A stretch of 64,000 nt of DNA from Streptomyces paradoxus (GCF_014202475.1 NZ_JACHGV010000012.1:62001-126000); one strand, 5' to 3'. Positions 17,925-27,949 are shown, numbered from the stretch's first letter. Notes: a model not told the origin generated them from the letters alone. A program made the numbers and translations.

Positions 17925-17944
17925 AGTGAACGCAAGCGTTCACT
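17925..17944. promoter_or_regulatory. TetR operator 2
   Basis: AGTGAACGC-AA-GCGTTCACT, the same 9-base arms as operator 1, centred 48 bases away. The pair probably lets the TetR protein control both divergent promoters. Confidence 0.8.
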
Positions 17945-18040
17945 TACGACGGCGTCGTGCGGCACGTCCCCCTTGCGTGGCCGTCCGACGCATCCCCATC
18001 CCCGGAATGCCCGCTTCCTCTGCTCGTTGGAGAGAGTCAG

Positions 18041-18661
18041 ATGGTTACCCCCAGCTGGGCGGACGCCCCCGCTCAGACGGCCGCCCGCCGCCGCGGCGCG
18101 GTACTCGAACGCGCCATCCTCGACGCCGCGCTCGACCAGCTCAGCACAGTCGGCTGGAACGGTCTGACGATGGAGGGCGTCGCCGCCGGCGCCCAGACCG
18201 GCAAGGCCGCGGTCTACCGGCGCTGGCCGTCCAAGGAGGACCTTGTCGCCGACGCCCTGCGTGCCGGGCTGCCGCAGTTCGACGCCACCCCGGACGAAGG
18301 AGGCGTACGCGAGGACCTCTTGGCGCTGTGCTTGCGAGCCCGGGACGCCATGTTCTCCCGCCCTGGTTTCGCACTTCGCTCGGTGATTCACGAGTGCGAT
18401 ACGGCGCAGGCCGAACGCTTCCATGGCGTGATCTTCGAGGGGGTTGTGGAGCCCACCATGAGGATGGTGCGGGAGGTCGTCGAGCGGGGGATCGGGCGAG
18501 GTGAGGTGCGTCCCGAGGCCGCGAACGGCTATGTCTTCGACGCCATACCGGCGATGATGATGTATCGCTCGAAAATGTGCGGCTGTGAATGGCAGGATCG
18601 TGAAGTCGAGGAGATGATCGACCAGTTGATGGTTCCGCTACTGCGGCCGCACGGTTCCTGA
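18041..18661 (+). CDS. TetR-family transcriptional regulator
   Basis: A TetR repressor of 206 residues with an N-terminal HTH (AILDAALDQLSTVGWNGLTMEGVAAGAQTG... KAAVYRRWPSKEDLVADAL, residues about 22-70) and a C-terminal ligand-binding domain ending MIDQLMVPLLRPHGS. ATG 18041 is chosen because GGAGAGAG lies just upstream; a longer frame begins at 17957 but lacks this. It very likely binds the two 20-base palindromes in the divergent MFS promoter region and is released by an inducer, possibly a substrate of the pump. Confidence 0.9.
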   Translation: MVTPSWADAPAQTAARRRGAVLERAILDAALDQLSTVGWNGLTMEGVAAGAQTGKAAVYRRWPSKEDLVADALRAGLPQFDATPDEGGVREDLLALCLRARDAMFSRPGFALRSVIHECDTAQAERFHGVIFEGVVEPTMRMVREVVERGIGRGEVRPEAANGYVFDAIPAMMMYRSKMCGCEWQDREVEEMIDQLMVPLLRPHGS

Positions 18662-18799
18662 GGCAGCCGCCACCGGGTCCGCCGCCGGGGCCGGACGGTG
18701 CCCGGCGCTCCGGTCGGCCGATGCCTGACCGGGTTGCTCACGTGCCGCGGCGGACCGGGGTGTCGCGGGCGGTTCCATGCGGCGTAATGTAGGGGCGCC

Positions 18800-19501
18800 A
18801 TGCCGTACGAACCGCCTACTCACACCGTCGAGCGCTCCCTTCGAGCCACGACCGGAGCGAAGATCGTTGCAGGTGTCGACGAGGTGGGGCGCGGCGCGTG
18901 GGCCGGTCCCGTCACCGTCTGCGCGGCGATCACCGGACTGCGCCGTCCCCCCGAGGGGCTCACGGACTCGAAGCTGCTCACCATCAAGCGACGTACCGTC
19001 CTGGCCAAGGAACTGCGGACCTGGGTGACGTCGTACGCGCTGGGGCATGCCTCCCCGGAGGAGATAGACGCCCTGGGGATGACGGCCGCGCTGCGGCTCG
19101 CGGCGGGGCGTGCGCTGGACGCACTGCCCGTCCGCCCCGACGCCGTCATCCTCGACGGCAAGCACGACTACCTCGGTGCGCCCTGGCGGGTCCGTACGGT
19201 GATCAAGGGTGACCAGTCCTGCGTGGCGGTCGCAGCGGCCTCGGTGATCGCCAAGGTCCAGCGCGACAAAATGATGGCCGAACTGGGTATCGACCATGCA
19301 GACTTCGGTTTTGCGGACAACGCCGGGTATCCATCGCCCGTGCACAAGGCCGCACTGGCGGAGCGGGGCCCCACCCCCTACCACCGGTTGTCGTGGGCGT
19401 ATCTTGATGCGCTGCCCCAGTGGCGGCACCTCAAGAAGGTCCGCACCTGGGTGGACGGAAGTGTTCCGGAGATCGAGGGTCAGCTCGGCTTCGATTTCTG
19501 A
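18800..19501 (+). CDS. rnhB: Ribonuclease HII
   Basis: RNase HII of 233 residues, cutting RNA in RNA-DNA hybrids and starting repair of misincorporated ribonucleotides. Active-site block [13 protein letters not shown] carries Asp27 and Glu28; [16 protein letters not shown] (third acid) and [21 protein letters not shown] (fourth acid) follow in family order, with [13 protein letters not shown] near the C-terminus. TAATGT at 18785-18790 lies nine bases before the ATG, fitting a leaderless or short-leader transcript. Confidence 0.95.
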   Translation: MPYEPPTHTVERSLRATTGAKIVAGVDEVGRGAWAGPVTVCAAITGLRRPPEGLTDSKLLTIKRRTVLAKELRTWVTSYALGHASPEEIDALGMTAALRLAAGRALDALPVRPDAVILDGKHDYLGAPWRVRTVIKGDQSCVAVAAASVIAKVQRDKMMAELGIDHADFGFADNAGYPSPVHKAALAERGPTPYHRLSWAYLDALPQWRHLKKVRTWVDGSVPEIEGQLGFDF

Positions 19502-19552
19502 CGGTTTCGTTCGCACACATGCGCCACCCGCCGACGCGGGTCGTACCAACGT

Positions 19553-19566
19553 TTGATAAAAATCAA
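19553..19566. promoter_or_regulatory. AT-rich palindrome TTGATAAAAATCAA before a start codon
   Basis: TTGAT-AAAA-ATCAA lies three bases before ATG 19570. It stands out in GC-rich surroundings and replaces any ribosome site. It may be a promoter -10 region or an operator. Confidence 0.4.
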
Positions 19567-19569
19567 CTC

Positions 19570-20199
19570 ATGCCTCTCATTCCCGAGGAGCCTCAGATTC
19601 ACGAGAGTGCCCAGGGTCCCCGCGCCACGCCGGCCAGCGGCCGCACCGCGCCGACCCCCCGTCCCGTACCAGGCCCCCGTCCTGCGGCTCCGTCGCGTCC
19701 CGGTCGCCCCGGCCCTCTCCGGCCGGCGCCGCCGGTACAACGTACGCCGCGCGACGTGGCCGCCAAGCCCGCTCCGTCGGGTCCCACCGCCGGTGCCGCC
19801 GCTCCGGTCACCCCGCAGATCCAGCTGATTCCGGCTTCCGTGGAGGGGGCGCTCGACGCCGCCGAGGAAGCAGTGGACCTGCTGCTGGACTCCGGTCGTG
19901 CCCCCGGCGACGTGCTGGTGATCACGACCGGGGAGCAGCACCCGTGGGCCGCCCACGAGCTGTCCTTCGGTGAGACTTCCTACTGGGCCCAGCACGACGC
20001 CGGTGATGACGTCTTCTACACGGATGTCACCATCGCGGCCCGTGCGGCGTCGCGTCCGGTGGTCGTGGTCGCCGTCAACGGCGGTCCCGAGGACGCAGCC
20101 GCGAGTGCCCTGTCCGCGGCCCACTCCCGAGCCGGCGCCCTGCTGATCGTCTGCGGCGACCCGCAGCGGATCAACTCGGTGCTGGGCGCGGGTGTTTGA
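19570..20199 (+). CDS. Conserved hypothetical protein with Pro/Ala-rich N-terminus
   Basis: The protein has 209 residues. Residues 1-95 are Pro/Ala/Arg-rich and likely disordered. Residues about 100-209 form an alpha/beta domain (QLIPASVEGALDAAEEAVDLLLDSGRAPGDVLVITTGEQHPWAAHEL, then VVVVAVNG and GALLIVCGDPQRI). That pattern loosely resembles the C-terminal part of UvrD-like helicases without any nucleotide-binding motifs; this is a weak impression only. ATG 19570 is preferred over upstream starts because the longer frame has no codon bias. It follows rnhB by 68 bases on the same strand. Confidence 0.6.
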   Translation: MPLIPEEPQIHESAQGPRATPASGRTAPTPRPVPGPRPAAPSRPGRPGPLRPAPPVQRTPRDVAAKPAPSGPTAGAAAPVTPQIQLIPASVEGALDAAEEAVDLLLDSGRAPGDVLVITTGEQHPWAAHELSFGETSYWAQHDAGDDVFYTDVTIAARAASRPVVVVAVNGGPEDAAASALSAAHSRAGALLIVCGDPQRINSVLGAGV

Positions 20200-20241
20200 G
20201 CCGATGCCGCGGCGCCCGGTAGGGCGCTGGGGGTGACTTCA

Positions 20242-20261
20242 GGCGCCGCTGCGGCGGCGCC
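20242..20261. terminator. Hairpin between convergent genes
   Basis: GGCGCCGC-TGCG-GCGGCGCC is a perfect 8-bp stem with a 4-base loop, 42 bases after the stop of the gene at 19570-20199. It is a possible terminator. Confidence 0.4.
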
Positions 20262-20488
20262 GCACGGCGGGCGGTTCACCGTGCCAGGAGGGCGGGAGAC
20301 CGTGCCTTGGTGAGGCTTGACGGTCGGGGGAGTGCTTTCCGCTGCTGTGGGAGACCGCCGTGCTGTTCGGTCAGGGCGGGGCTCAGGAGCCGGTTCCGGC
20401 TGCCCTCCCGGCAATCGTCGTGTGCCGCGCGAGGGGCAGGGTCGGCCGGACGACAGCCCGGATCGGGGCGGAGTGGTCCGCCCGGCGA

Positions 20489-21100
20489 TCAGCGTGCCGC
20501 CGCTGCGCGGCGCAGTACCTCGGAGGCGCCGCCGGTGCGCGGTATGGGTGGCGGTGCCTCCGATGTGGCGAACGGCTCCGGTGCCGAGGCCGAATGGGGG
20601 CGGCGTCCGCCGCGTCCCTCGCCGAGGACCTGCCAGCCGTCACGGGTCAGCGTGATGTACGCCCCGCAGCGCAGCCCGTGCAGGGTGCACGCGTCGCGCA
20701 GCCCCCACATCCACGCGCCGTCCTCCTCCGTCCAACGCGCGTCGCCCTCACGGCAGTAGAGCAGTACCGCGGTGCGTACCGGCGTGCGGCGGCGCAGGTC
20801 GTGCGGGATGACCCGGCGCAACTGCGCGAGGAGCGCGTTGCGGAACATCCAGCCGTCGGCCGGGGCCGGACGGCGCACGAACGAGGCGCTCGCCCGCAGC
20901 CGCTCGTCCGGGTCGAGCACGGCGACGACAGCGGTCGCGGGCTGCGGGTGGTGACGAGCGTGCAGTCCGCTGACGATCTCACGAGGGTTGCGCAGGAGTG
21001 GGATCCCGGCGGCGGCCCATTCCGCGGGTTCGAGCAAGCGGTTGGCGGAAGCGGCGGACGTCGACGCCGCTGCCGAGGCCGGAGCGAATCCGAAGGTCAC
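20489..21100 (-). CDS. Conserved hypothetical protein
   Basis: A 203-residue protein with no domain I can name. After an Ala/Ser-rich start it has LLEPAEWAAAGIPLLRNPREIVSGLH, ATAVVAVLDPDERLRASASF, then DARWTEEDGAWMWGLRDACTLHGLRCGAYITLTRDGWQVLGE, and a Pro/Ala-rich tail. GTG 21100 is chosen because GGGAGGA stands directly before it; a longer frame to 21214 lacks a ribosome site. It is convergent with the gene ending at 20199. Confidence 0.6.
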   Translation of the reverse strand: MTFGFAPASAAASTSAASANRLLEPAEWAAAGIPLLRNPREIVSGLHARHHPQPATAVVAVLDPDERLRASASFVRRPAPADGWMFRNALLAQLRRVIPHDLRRRTPVRTAVLLYCREGDARWTEEDGAWMWGLRDACTLHGLRCGAYITLTRDGWQVLGEGRGGRRPHSASAPEPFATSEAPPPIPRTGGASEVLRRAAAAR

Positions 21101-21413
21101 GGTCCTCCCTTCGGCTACGCGCCCACACTGCGGGCGGGGTCGGATTCCTGGGAGCGCGCACCGCAGCGGAGCCCTACCGGAGCGGCCGGCGAGCCGTGCG
21201 GGAGCAGACCTCAATTCTTCCTGTCGAACTTGAATGCGGCAACGAGCAATTGAGGCAGCCGACCCTTATCAGATGATGCGCGGCTAATATCCCCACCGTC
21301 TGTGTCGCCGGACCACCCATGGGGCGTTCGAGCACGACACGTTCGTACGTCATGGGGGTGTGCGGCGTCCAGAGGCGTGCGCCGGGGCAGTCGCCCCGAC
21401 CCGGGGTTCGCCG
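21101..21413. other. Intergenic region between the hypothetical gene and recQ
   Basis: About 310 bp, no gene seen. A relatively AT-rich stretch at about 21215-21300 probably contains the promoter of the minus-strand hypothetical gene. GGGGC-AGTC-GCCCC at 21384-21397 could be a weak recQ terminator. Confidence 0.35.
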
Positions 21414-23588
21414 TCAGCCCTGCACGGCCAGCACCAGCGGCAACACCCCTTGCGCGCCGGAGCGTCGGAGCATGCGCGCCGCGACCGCGAGGGTCCAGCC
21501 GGTCTCCGTGTAGTCGTCCACGAGGAGGACCGGGCCCTGGGCTCCGGCGAGGGCGGAGGCGAGGGCGGGCGGCACGGTCAGAGCCCCGTCGAGTGCCTTC
21601 AGCCGCTGGGCGCTGTTACTTCGGGAGCCCGAGTGCGCGTCGCCCGTGTACTCGACGCTGCCGAGCAGCGGCAACCGTCCGATTTCGGCGATGCGGGCCC
21701 CGAGGGAGCCGATCAGCTGCGGTCGCGTGCGCGAGGCGACGGTGACGACGCCGGCCGGGCGAGGCCCGGCCTCCGGTGCGCCTGGGGCCCAGCCGCCGGG
21801 GCCCCTGGCCCAGTCGGCCAGGACGTCCACCACGGCCTTCGCCACGTCGTCGGGCACGGGCCCGTCCGGGGCCTGGGGCGCGAACATGGGCCGCAGCCGG
21901 TTGCCCCACCCGATGTCCGACAGCCGTCCCAGCGCGCGTCCCGACGCGGCCTGTTCGCCGGCCGGGATGCGTCCCTTGAGATCCACCCCGATCGCCGGCA
22001 GCCCGGTGGGCCACATGCGGCGGGGCTCCACTTCGACGCCTGCCCGGCCGAGGTCCACACGCGCGGCGTCGAGCGCCTCGTCGGAGGTGTCGGCGGTGAA
22101 GCGCGGACCGGCGCAGTTGTCGCAGCGACCGCAGGGTTTGGCGGCCTCGTCGTCCAGCTGGCGCTGCAGGAACTCCATACGGCATTCGACTGTCGACGCG
22201 TACGCGCGCATGGCCTGCTGCTCGGCGTCGCGCTGGCGTGCCACCCACGCGTACCGCTCGGCGTCATAGGTCCATGGCTGCCCGGTCGCGATCCAGCCGC
22301 CCTTGACGCGCTTGACCGCCCCGTCCACGTCGAGGACCTTGAGCATGGTCTCCAGGCGTGAGCGGCGCAGCTCCACCAGGGGCTCCAGGGCGGGCAGCGA
22401 CAGGGGCCTCCCGGCGTGCGCGAGGATGTCGAGTGTGCGGCGCACCAGGTCTTCCGAGGGGAAGGCGAGCGACGCGAAGTACTTCCAGATCGCCTCGTCC
22501 TCCTTGCCCGGGAGTAGGAGCACCTCGGCATGCTTCACGCCTCGTCCCGCGCGGCCCACCTGCTGGTAGTAGGCGATCGGGGAGGAGGGGGAACCCAGGT
22601 GCACCACGAATCCCAGGTCGGGCTTGTCGAAGCCCATACCGAGCGCTGATGTGGCGACCAGCGCCTTCACCTTGTTGCCGAGCAGATCCTCCTCGGCCTG
22701 CTGACGGTCGGCGTTCTCCGTCTTGCCCGTGTACGACGCGACCGTGTGCCCCCGCTGTCGCAGGAAGGCGGTGACCTCCTCGGCGGCGGCCACGGTGAGG
22801 GTGTAGATGATTCCGGACCCCGGCAGTTCGTCCAGGTGCTCGGCGAGCCAGGCCATGCGGTGCGCCGCGTCCGGCAGTCGCAGGACGCTCAGGCTCAGGC
22901 TGTCCCGGTCCAGCGGACCCCGGAGCACGAGGGCGTCCGAGCCGCCGCCGGTGCCGAGCTGTTCCGCGACGTCGGCAGTCACGCGCGCGTTGGCCGTGGC
23001 GGTGGTCGCGAGCACCGGAACACCGGCTGGGAGATCGGCGAGCATGGTGCGCAGCCGGCGGTAGTCCGGCCGGAAATCGTGGCCCCAGTCGGAGATGCAG
23101 TGGGCCTCGTCCACCACCAGGAGCCCGGTGGCGGCCGCGAGGCGGGGCAGCACCTGGTCCCGGAAGTCCGGGTTGTTGAGCCGTTCGGGGCTCACCAGCA
23201 GGACGTCCACCTCGCCCGTGGCGATCTCGTCCTGAACGGCGTCCCACTCCTCGGTGTTGGAGGAGTTGATGGTGCGGGCGTGGATGCCGGCCCGAGCCGC
23301 CGCCTCGACCTGGTTCCGCATGAGCGCGAGCAGCGGGGACACGATCACGGTCGGGCCGCTGCCCCGGGCCCGTAGCAGCGAGGTCGCCACGAAGTAGACA
23401 GCGGACTTGCCCCAGCCCGTGCGCTGGACGACCAGGGCACGGCGTCTGTCGGCGACCAGCGCCTCGATCGCCCGCCACTGGTCCTCGCGCAGCCGGGCCT
23501 CTCCCGAGACGTCCCCGACGAGACGGGCGAGGACCGTGTCGGCCGCCGCCCGGAGTTCCGCGTTGCTCGTGTGCTCCATGCGTTCCAT
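21414..23588 (-). CDS. recQ: RecQ-type DNA helicase with C-terminal phosphoribosyltransferase-like domain
   Basis: A superfamily 2 helicase of 724 residues: Walker A QRTGWGKS near residue 55, [20 protein letters not shown] (motif II and the RecQ aromatic loop) near 165-180, [19 protein letters not shown] and QQVGRAGR (motif VI). A RecQ zinc-binding region has CGRCDNC around 485. The last ~200 residues carry a phosphoribosyltransferase signature, [20 protein letters not shown], with hydrophobic strands before it. Unwinding of recombination or replication intermediates is expected; the role of the PRTase-like end is unknown. Start choice is uncertain: ATG 23588 or 23579, both without a good ribosome site, and the frame stays open far upstream. 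Confidence 0.85.
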   Translation of the reverse strand: MERMEHTSNAELRAAADTVLARLVGDVSGEARLREDQWRAIEALVADRRRALVVQRTGWGKSAVYFVATSLLRARGSGPTVIVSPLLALMRNQVEAAARAGIHARTINSSNTEEWDAVQDEIATGEVDVLLVSPERLNNPDFRDQVLPRLAAATGLLVVDEAHCISDWGHDFRPDYRRLRTMLADLPAGVPVLATTATANARVTADVAEQLGTGGGSDALVLRGPLDRDSLSLSVLRLPDAAHRMAWLAEHLDELPGSGIIYTLTVAAAEEVTAFLRQRGHTVASYTGKTENADRQQAEEDLLGNKVKALVATSALGMGFDKPDLGFVVHLGSPSSPIAYYQQVGRAGRGVKHAEVLLLPGKEDEAIWKYFASLAFPSEDLVRRTLDILAHAGRPLSLPALEPLVELRRSRLETMLKVLDVDGAVKRVKGGWIATGQPWTYDAERYAWVARQRDAEQQAMRAYASTVECRMEFLQRQLDDEAAKPCGRCDNCAGPRFTADTSDEALDAARVDLGRAGVEVEPRRMWPTGLPAIGVDLKGRIPAGEQAASGRALGRLSDIGWGNRLRPMFAPQAPDGPVPDDVAKAVVDVLADWARGPGGWAPGAPEAGPRPAGVVTVASRTRPQLIGSLGARIAEIGRLPLLGSVEYTGDAHSGSRSNSAQRLKALDGALTVPPALASALAGAQGPVLLVDDYTETGWTLAVAARMLRRSGAQGVLPLVLAVQG

Positions 23589-23671
23589 ACAACAGGACTG
23601 CACTGACATCCGGAGCGGCGCACCGAGACCTGTGGACGCACCGGCCTCGGCTGACGTGTTCCTGATCGGAC

Positions 23672-23680
23672 TTATCCACA
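23672..23680 (+). promoter_or_regulatory. DnaA-box-like nonamer TTATCCACA
   Basis: A perfect TTATCCACA in the recQ/DUF4192 divergent gap. A single box may be regulatory or chance; no box cluster suggests an origin. Confidence 0.3.
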
Positions 23681-23720
23681 GGGTCAAGCGGAGGTTTGGG
23701 TTCCGCGAGATCGTCTTCGC

Positions 23721-25400
23721 ATGACGAATCACAGCGAAACGACCGGATCCCCCGAGAACGGCGACATCACCGGGCCCGAAGCGCAGGGCGGGCGGAAGAA
23801 AGGTGAACAGGAGAAGAAAGCGAGCGACGCGTCCCCGATGCACGCCTCCAGCCTCGCCTACGACAGTCACGGCGGCGAGCACCAGGTCACCCTGCGCACT
23901 CCGGCCGAACTGGCCGACGCCCTGCCGTACCTGCTCGGATACCGCCCCGAGGACAGCATCGTCCTGGTCGCTCTGCACGACAGCGACGGGCGCGGGCGGT
24001 TCGGAGGCCGTGCCCGTCTCGGTATCCCTGCGAACGCGGAGGACTGGCCATCCGCGGCCCGGCAGCTGTCCCACGGTCTCGTGACGGGCAGCGAGCGCCG
24101 AGGCGCGCGGCCCGAGTCGATGGTCGCCTTCCTGTGCCAGGAACCGGAGAAGGGTCAGACCGGCCGGCAGGTGATGGAGCGGCTGAGGCCCCTGGCCCAG
24201 AGGCTTCGCGTCGAGTGCGGGTCCCTTGACGTGGTGGTCGTCGAGGCCCTGTGCATCTCGGAGGGCCGTTACTGGTCGTACTGCTGTGACAACGCGACAT
24301 GCTGCTCCCCCGAAGGAGCAGCCATGGGCCTGCCCGGCACCTCCGTGCTGGCCGCTGCGGCCACCTACGCCGGTATCCAGGTGCGCGGCACACTGCGGGA
24401 GCTCCGAGCCAGGCTGCTGCCCTGGGAGAACTCCGCGGCCCTTGAGCAGGAGGCCGCCCTGGACACCGCCAGCATGGCGCTGGTGCCGAAGATCCTGGAC
24501 GACACGGGCCGTGCCGCAGTGGCCGACGAGACGCTGGAACTGGCCGGGCGGATCCTGGACCGCTTCGCCGAGGCACAGCCCGTGACCGGCATGCTCCTGT
24601 CGGACCTCCGCGACGACGAACTGCTCGGGCACGACGAGGCAGCCCGGCTGATCCTCGGCCTCCAGGACCGGGCGACCCGCGACCGCGCGGCCGAGTGGAT
24701 GGAGGGCGACGAAGCCGGACGCGCCCTTCGCCTCTGGCGGACACTGGCTCGGCGCTGCGTCGGGCCCTACGGAGAGCATGCCGCTGCGCCGCTCACCCTC
24801 GCCGGCTGGGTCGCCTGGTCCACCGGTGACGAACTGGAGGCTCGCGAAGCCCTCGCCATGGCCCTGGGCGCCGATCCCGACTACCTCTTCGCCCGACTGC
24901 TGCACCAGGCCTGCAACGAAGGTCTCGACCCGGAGTCGATCCGCAGCTGCCTGCGAGCGGAGCGGAAAGGCCGTGGGTCCGTGATGGCCGAGCTTCTGGA
25001 AACACGGACGGACGGTGACGAGTCCGACGGACGCGAGACGACCGCGGCGCGCGAGGCCGAGCCACACGACAGGCCCTCACCGGCAGCGATGCCCTCACGC
25101 CGTCGCCGCTCCCTTCCTGTCGGCACCACCGGCTCAGCCTCCGGCCGTACCGGCGCGGAAGACCGTGACACGGGCGCCCGGACTCCCCGGCGGCGTCCAC
25201 ACACGGGCACCACACACCCTGCCGGGTTCACCGAGACCGGCCCTCGCCCGGGCCGTGCGGCAAGGGCGAGTGCCGCGCGACCCGGCAGCGTGCGATCGGG
25301 CGGCAGGCGTGCGCGCACGTCGAAGAAGACAGCGATGCCCTGCCGGAACACGGGCCAGGAAGGTCTGCAGCCCGGCCAAGGCGAGGACGGCGAGGAGTGA
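23721..25400 (+). CDS. DUF4192 domain protein
   Basis: A 559-residue actinobacterial protein of the DUF4192 family, function unknown. Its conserved core starts at about residue 55 ([30 protein letters not shown]) and runs past [18 protein letters not shown], a cysteine-rich segment near 190-205, to [38 protein letters not shown] around 370-405. Residues about 430-559 are a low-complexity Arg/Thr/Gly tail. It is divergent from recQ with a 132-base gap. The pairing with recQ suggests but does not show a link to DNA metabolism. Confidence 0.8.
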   Translation: MTNHSETTGSPENGDITGPEAQGGRKKGEQEKKASDASPMHASSLAYDSHGGEHQVTLRTPAELADALPYLLGYRPEDSIVLVALHDSDGRGRFGGRARLGIPANAEDWPSAARQLSHGLVTGSERRGARPESMVAFLCQEPEKGQTGRQVMERLRPLAQRLRVECGSLDVVVVEALCISEGRYWSYCCDNATCCSPEGAAMGLPGTSVLAAAATYAGIQVRGTLRELRARLLPWENSAALEQEAALDTASMALVPKILDDTGRAAVADETLELAGRILDRFAEAQPVTGMLLSDLRDDELLGHDEAARLILGLQDRATRDRAAEWMEGDEAGRALRLWRTLARRCVGPYGEHAAAPLTLAGWVAWSTGDELEAREALAMALGADPDYLFARLLHQACNEGLDPESIRSCLRAERKGRGSVMAELLETRTDGDESDGRETTAAREAEPHDRPSPAAMPSRRRRSLPVGTTGSASGRTGAEDRDTGARTPRRRPHTGTTHPAGFTETGPRPGRAARASAARPGSVRSGGRRARTSKKTAMPCRNTGQEGLQPGQGEDGEE

Positions 25401-25591
25401 GCCTTCGCCGGGAGGCTTGGAGGTTCATGGGGGCGGGCTCACGGCGTGACCCGGAGGACGGTCCCGCCGTTCACCTGAGTGGCGGAACGGCCGGACGGGC
25501 CATGACGCCGCACCGCCCCTGCCCCGTCGGATCCCTTCGGCACCGGCGCCGATCCCGATCGAGGCGCACCGAGCGCAGAGGAAGCCATCCG

Positions 25592-27949
25592 ATGCAACAG
25601 CCGACTCCGCCCTCCGCCGCCGACGACCGCCGACCCCAAGGTGGCCCACCTGCACCTCTCGGATCGGGTCTCGGCCCGCCGGGGGCGGGGGCGGGGGCGC
25701 CGGCGGCAGGGGACCAGGTCGTCTCTCCGCGGTCGGCGGATCGTCTGGACGGATACGGGCCGAGGTTCCCCGGCGGCATGTCATACCCCTCTGCACCCAC
25801 CGGACCCGATTCGCGCCCGCCCTCGTCGCCCGGACAGGGCCGATCCTCTCCCCGATGGACGGGCCAGCACCGTCGGCCTGGTGCGGGGCCGGGGTATGTC
25901 TCAGGCGCACCGCCTTTTGCCCAGGGACGCACTCCCTCACCCGGGGGGCCACCGTCTGCGCCCCCGCCACGGGGCGCCACGATCCCCGGACTGCGCTGGT
26001 CCGCCGACCTGCCCCCCGCCCACGCCGCGATGATCTGCGTCGCCCTTCCCGGCCTCGCCATCTCGACCCAGGAGGGGCAGCTGACCGGCCGAGGACTGGA
26101 GGGGTTCTACCGGGCCGGCCGGCGCGTGCTCTCCCGGTGCGAGATCCGCGTCGCCGGGCGGGAACCCCTCGCGGTACAGGCCCGGATGGCCTCGGCCGAC
26201 CGCGCCAGGTTCGTGGGCACCCTCCGCGCATCACCCCAGGCAGGCCCGGACCCGGACGTGATCGTGGAACGCAACCGCTTCGCGGACGGCACGGAGCGGA
26301 TCACCTTGCACAGCGCGGCTTCCCGCCCCCTGCGGCTGCCGGTCGAGATCGTCCTGGGCACGGACCTCGCCGATCTCGGAGCGATCGCCTCCGGGAGCGC
26401 AGGGCCCGAACTCCCCGCCAGTGTGCACGGCTCCGGCCTGCGCTGGTCCTGCGCCACCGGCAACGCGTCCGTCACTGCCGAACCGCCTCCCTCGGACGCT
26501 CTTGCCTCGACCGGGCTGCTGCGGTGGGAGCTCGACCTGCCACCCGGCGGCAGCAGAACCGTCGAACTGCGGGTTCGGCCGGACGGCGCAGGGCCCCTCC
26601 GAGCCGTGGGACGGGCGGCGACCAGCCCACTGGCCGCCGCGCATGCCGAGGGCGACGACCTGAGGGTCCCCGCCCTCCTGCGGACGAGCATCCAGGACCT
26701 CCAAGCCCTGCTCCTGCGTGACTCCGCGAACCCCGCCGACACCCACCTCGCGGCCGGAGCGCCCTGGCGCTGCGGCCTGGCCCCCGCCGACGCGCTGGTC
26801 GCCGCCCGGATGGCCCTGCCGCTCGGCACCGGCCTCGCCGCGGGAACATTGAGGGTCCTCGCGCGGACCCAACTTCCCGGCCCCGGAGCGCAGTCCGGAA
26901 TGATCCCGGGCCCCAGACGGGACGCCGGGCCGCACCTTCCGCCGCAGTGCACTGGAACAGAGGCCACCCTGCTCTTCCCCGCCCTGCTCGCCGAGGCCCG
27001 CCGCTGGGGTCTCCCCGACCAGGAGACGGAAGAACTGCTGCCTGCCGCCGAGCGCTGTCTGGCCTGGCTGCGGACCACCGTGGGCGACGGCCCGTACCTG
27101 CGGGATGCGAACCGGGGCGGGCCCGTCCGCTGCGAGACACAGGCCCACGCCCACCGTGCCGCGCTGCTCGGCGCCGACCTCCTCGACGCTTGCGGCCGGG
27201 AGGGGGGAGCGGCACTCCGGCAGTGGGCGCAAACCCTGCGGACCGCATTCCGAGGGGACTTCTGGATCGAGGACCGCGGGGGCGGGCGGCCCGCGGCAGC
27301 CCTAAGGCCGGACGGCAGCCTGGTGCCCCACCTGGGCGCGGCCGCCGTGCATCTCCTCGACACGGGACTGCTGGGTGGAGGCGAGTCGGCACCCGGCCTG
27401 CTCGACAAAGTCCGGACCGAGCACCTCGCCCGGCTGCTCGGCAGCCCCGTCATGGACTCCGGGTGGGGCTTGCGCGGACTGCGCTCGAAGGAACCGGGAT
27501 TCAACCCGTTCGGCCACCGCGCAGGAGCCGTACGCATCCAGGAGACGGCACTCGCCGTAGCCGGGCTGGCCGCCGCCGGCTATGAGAAGGAAGCGAGCTC
27601 TCTTCTGCGTGGCGTACTCGCGGCTGCCGAGACCTTCTCCTACCGGCTGCCCGAGATGTACGCGGGGGAGCAGCGTACGGAAGGGGGCGCTCCGCTCCCG
27701 CACCCGGCCGCCTGCCGCCCCGCAGCCACAGCGGCGGCGGCTGGAGTCCTGCTGCTGACCACCCTTGCCGGCATCCGCCCCGACGCTCCGGCCGGGACGG
27801 TCACCCTGCGTCCCGTGCGCAGTTCTCCCCTCGGGGAGATCGGCTTCACGGGGCTGCGCGTGGCGGGCGCTCCGTTCTCCGTACGGGTCAGCCGGCTGGG
27901 ACTCGCCATGGTGGAGGAGGCGGCCGATGAGCTGCAACTGGGGGTGTGA
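25592..27949 (+). CDS. Glycogen-debranching-enzyme-like protein (amylo-alpha-1,6-glucosidase type)
   Basis: The protein has 785 residues. The first ~125 are Pro/Gly/Arg-rich and likely disordered. Then a beta-rich domain of the debranching N-terminal (GDE_N) type is visible: MICVALPGLAISTQEGQLTGRGLEGFYRAGRRVLSRCEIRV, ERNRFADGTERITLHSAASRPLRLPVEIVLGTDLADLG. The C-terminal half looks like an alpha/alpha toroid with LLRDSANPADTHLAAGAPW, MDSGWGLRGLRSKEPGFNPFGHRAGAVRIQETALAVAGL and PHPAACRPAATAAAA, as in glucosidase-type proteins. Carbohydrate hydrolysis is an inference from family. ATG 25592 has AGAGGAAG upstream; the frame is open further upstream. Confidence 0.65.
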   Translation: MQQPTPPSAADDRRPQGGPPAPLGSGLGPPGAGAGAPAAGDQVVSPRSADRLDGYGPRFPGGMSYPSAPTGPDSRPPSSPGQGRSSPRWTGQHRRPGAGPGYVSGAPPFAQGRTPSPGGPPSAPPPRGATIPGLRWSADLPPAHAAMICVALPGLAISTQEGQLTGRGLEGFYRAGRRVLSRCEIRVAGREPLAVQARMASADRARFVGTLRASPQAGPDPDVIVERNRFADGTERITLHSAASRPLRLPVEIVLGTDLADLGAIASGSAGPELPASVHGSGLRWSCATGNASVTAEPPPSDALASTGLLRWELDLPPGGSRTVELRVRPDGAGPLRAVGRAATSPLAAAHAEGDDLRVPALLRTSIQDLQALLLRDSANPADTHLAAGAPWRCGLAPADALVAARMALPLGTGLAAGTLRVLARTQLPGPGAQSGMIPGPRRDAGPHLPPQCTGTEATLLFPALLAEARRWGLPDQETEELLPAAERCLAWLRTTVGDGPYLRDANRGGPVRCETQAHAHRAALLGADLLDACGREGGAALRQWAQTLRTAFRGDFWIEDRGGGRPAAALRPDGSLVPHLGAAAVHLLDTGLLGGGESAPGLLDKVRTEHLARLLGSPVMDSGWGLRGLRSKEPGFNPFGHRAGAVRIQETALAVAGLAAAGYEKEASSLLRGVLAAAETFSYRLPEMYAGEQRTEGGAPLPHPAACRPAATAAAAGVLLLTTLAGIRPDAPAGTVTLRPVRSSPLGEIGFTGLRVAGAPFSVRVSRLGLAMVEEAADELQLGV

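Noticed and set aside
16087-18504. An 805-codon plus-strand frame opposite the MFS gene
   Set aside because: It is antisense to a clear 14-TM transporter and overlaps the TetR gene in another frame.
23589-25067. Upstream extension of the recQ frame by nearly 500 codons
   Set aside because: It runs antisense to the DUF4192 gene and lacks any family pattern; RecQ homology begins at about 23588.
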